Shown here one piece after another: positions 62,275 through 64,000 of a DNA stretch of 64,000 nt. The stretch comes from Sediminicola arcticus. Its GTDB lineage: Bacteria > Bacteroidota > Bacteroidia > Flavobacteriales > Flavobacteriaceae. A program made the translations under genes and the position numbers. Numbering within the stretch: position 1 is the stretch's first letter; each line of letters begins with the position of its first letter. Under the pieces are notes generated by a model that ran no database searches, was not told where the DNA came from, and saw only the letters and a list, made by a program, of their open reading frames with translations. The stretch is from contig NZ_JBEXAE010000001.1 in NCBI RefSeq assembly GCF_040566695.1, positions 186,001 through 250,000 on the forward strand. Reading direction: 5' to 3'.

Positions 62275-63942
62275 ATGATACCGAAGCTACCTAAAACTCT
62301 TCTTTATTTATTAATTGCCCTGTTTGCCATCAACATGGCTCAGAGCTATTTTACGGAACTCATTTTTGACGAGGCATATTACTGGTACTATGCTCAAAAT
62401 ATGGCATGGGGTTACTTTGATCACCCTCCCATGGTAGCCCTAATGATTAAATTAAGCAGTTTCTTTTTTAATGATGAACTTGGTGTTCGCTTTGTAAGTT
62501 GCCTCCTATCCGTTGCTACTTTTTTGATCTTATGGCAATTGATAGATCATCCAAAAAAAGAGCGGTATGGGGTTCAGTTTTTTGTTCTGGTATTTTCAAT
62601 GACTCTGATCAATGCCTATGGCTTTTTTACATTACCTGACACCCCTTTTCTTTTTTTTACCGCTTTGTTCTTGCTTGTTTATAAAAAATTTATAAACAAA
62701 CCATCCGTTTTATTAGCGTTAGGACTGGGTATAGTCATGGCGGCATTAATGTACAGTAAATACCATGCCGTATTGGTTATTATTTTTACGTTACTCTCCA
62801 ATATGAAGCTGGTGTTTAATAAATATGCATGGTTATCTGTGGTAGTTGCCCTTATTTGTTATACCCCACATTTTTTATGGTTGTATGAAAACGAATTTGT
62901 TTCCATAAAATATCATCTGTATGAACGCCCTAACAGGGCGTATGAATTTGGAGATTTCACCTTAGGGTACTTTGTTAACTTGGTGGCTCTATTTGGACTG
63001 ACCTTTCCTTGGATCTATAAATCCCTTTTTAAAACTAGAGCCAAAGACCAATTCACCAAAGCACTATTATATTTAACGTATGGTGTCTTGGTATTCTTTT
63101 TCGTTTCTAGTTTTAATCGAAGAATACAGACACAATGGATCATTGTCATTTCTATACCTATGGCCATTATGGCATTTAATTATCTGTTGGAAAACGAGAA
63201 TGCAAAAAAATGGATCTATCGTATGGGTATGGCTAATATTGCTATACTCTTGTTTTTAAGAGTTGGTTTGATATACGAGCCGTTATTCCCAATTGTTTAT
63301 GAAACCCACGGTAATTCGAAATGGGTGAGCGAAATTAAATCTCAGATTGGAGATATGTCAGTAGTTTTTGAAAATTCCTATAGAAATGCGCCTATGTATG
63401 CCTTTTATTCAGGAAGTGAAACCTATTCCCTCAACAATATTATGTATCGCCAAAACCAATACAGTATTGATAATTCCGAATCCAAGATTCAACACAAAAA
63501 AATACTTTATGTTTCCAAATACACCGATAACGGTGATATTTCATTCCAATGGGCAGATGGAACAAAAAGTTACGGAAATTTTATAGACAACTTTGAATCT
63601 TTTCGAAAATTAAGAAGTTATGTAACCGAAAAGGATATTAAAATTAAAGAAGATAAGGAGCTTACATTAAAAGTTTTCAATCCTTATGAAATGAACATAC
63701 CTCTTGAAAAAATAAAGTTAGGGATAGCCTACCTTAATGATTACAGACAAGTCATGGAAACGTTACCTTTACTTACAACGCAAAGAGGAGAGAAAACCGT
63801 TTTTATAAAGGCCAAGGATACCACAAGGTTTATATTTAAACTGCCCAAATCCAAAATGGAAGATCCTGGATTCTTCAAAATCACCATCTCAGAGAATGGA
63901 CTTTATATGGGAATCAACGGTGATAATATTAAATTAGATTAA
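62275..63942 (+). CDS. GT39-type (ArnT-like) membrane glycosyltransferase
   Basis: Multiple hydrophobic helices over the first ~350 residues, with LIFDEAYYWYYAQNMAWGYF near the N-terminus: the Asp-Glu pair in the first external loop is the catalytic site of GT-C enzymes (PMT/ArnT). It uses polyprenyl-phosphate sugars, such as the product of the divergent DPM-like enzyme, to glycosylate lipid or protein in the envelope. I chose the ATG at 62275; a TTG at 62254 adds MNRLKIG and overlaps a promoter box. A C-terminal soluble domain of ~200 residues follows. Confidence 0.85.
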   Translation: MIPKLPKTLLYLLIALFAINMAQSYFTELIFDEAYYWYYAQNMAWGYFDHPPMVALMIKLSSFFFNDELGVRFVSCLLSVATFLILWQLIDHPKKERYGVQFFVLVFSMTLINAYGFFTLPDTPFLFFTALFLLVYKKFINKPSVLLALGLGIVMAALMYSKYHAVLVIIFTLLSNMKLVFNKYAWLSVVVALICYTPHFLWLYENEFVSIKYHLYERPNRAYEFGDFTLGYFVNLVALFGLTFPWIYKSLFKTRAKDQFTKALLYLTYGVLVFFFVSSFNRRIQTQWIIVISIPMAIMAFNYLLENENAKKWIYRMGMANIAILLFLRVGLIYEPLFPIVYETHGNSKWVSEIKSQIGDMSVVFENSYRNAPMYAFYSGSETYSLNNIMYRQNQYSIDNSESKIQHKKILYVSKYTDNGDISFQWADGTKSYGNFIDNFESFRKLRSYVTEKDIKIKEDKELTLKVFNPYEMNIPLEKIKLGIAYLNDYRQVMETLPLLTTQRGEKTVFIKAKDTTRFIFKLPKSKMEDPGFFKITISENGLYMGINGDNIKLD

Positions 63943-64000
63943 TGGAACCAACACTACGACTTATAGACACCACCGATTGGATCACCTTGGTCCTTTTTAC
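63942..64000 (+). CDS. DUF4271-type protein, 5' fragment
   Basis: The ATG at 63942 overlaps the GT39 stop in the form TAATG. Only 19 codons are visible (MEPTLRLIDTTDWITLVLF), which resemble the N-terminus of DUF4271 membrane proteins; the gene runs off the right edge. The match is short and tentative. Confidence 0.45.
   Translation, partial: MEPTLRLIDTTDWITLVLF

Noticed and set aside
1..64000. CRISPR arrays, insertion sequences, rRNA genes and prophage
   Set aside because: No regularly spaced repeats, transposase motif, rRNA segment or phage structural gene was seen in the window.

Overview
The window looks like chromosomal DNA of a marine-type Flavobacteriaceae member (Bacteroidota). Supporting signs are TonB-dependent receptor and TonB-like genes, stand-alone type IX secretion (T9SS) sorting-domain proteins, many small lipoproteins, DUF4296/DUF4271-type proteins, and promoter -7 boxes of the Bacteroidota form TAnnTTTG upstream of many genes. 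No rRNA, CRISPR array, intact insertion sequence or prophage is visible. The genus cannot be fixed from the sequence alone.

Layout. (1) 1-1.85 kb: the 3' end of a DUF2779 gene, an unknown gene and a GIY-YIG domain gene, all on +. (2) 2.1-9.9 kb: an AT-rich accessory block with every gene on the minus strand: DUF2130, two secreted unknowns, a DUF262-HNH-HEPN protein, a TPR lipoprotein with a 54-residue lipoprotein behind it, and DUF1810. Almost every junction from 3.4 kb on carries an imperfect palindrome whose ends resemble integron attC sites: TAAC...CAAC after the upstream stop codon and CCGTTR before the next start. I read this as an integron-like cassette array without a visible integrase. 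(3) 9.9-11.64 kb: a gene-poor stretch, one unknown gene and tRNA-Leu(UAG), a plausible island edge. (4) 11.8-17 kb: an M20 dipeptidase, a BlaI/BlaR1-like pair whose promoter lies inside two operator dyads, and a DUF4407 membrane protein. (5) 17.1-18.9 kb: a divergent pair of a TonB-C-like protein and a membrane-bound winged-helix regulator.

(6) 19.2-24.7 kb: alpha/beta hydrolase, GMC oxidoreductase and sodium:solute symporter, then a lipoprotein. (7) 24.7-34.6 kb: a phosphoesterase fused to a surface-antigen-like barrel, an HD-PycTM fusion, a GAF protein, a second phosphoesterase, a CDF metal exporter and a Met/His-rich lipoprotein. (8) 34.8-44 kb: TonB, an SPFH protein, the agmatine-to-putrescine pair aguB-aguA, a penicillin-acylase-type hydrolase and an ABC exporter. 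(9) 44-48.8 kb: a minus-strand Fe-S and redox group (ferredoxin, ferredoxin-NADP reductase, NifU-like scaffold, Mrp ATPase), then ATL, a LysE-type exporter and TrmB. (10) 48.9-56 kb: a PhoR/PhoB-like two-component system facing a TonB receptor, a beta-helix lipoprotein and two tiny T9SS-domain proteins. (11) 56-64 kb: housekeeping and envelope genes (LuxE-like ligase, TyrS, an epimerase, DUF4296, dihydroorotase, DPM-like glycosyltransferase, GT39 glycosyltransferase and the start of a DUF4271 gene).

Most of the window from 11.8 kb on looks like ordinary flavobacterial core genome. The first 10 kb is accessory and holds the most unusual signal.
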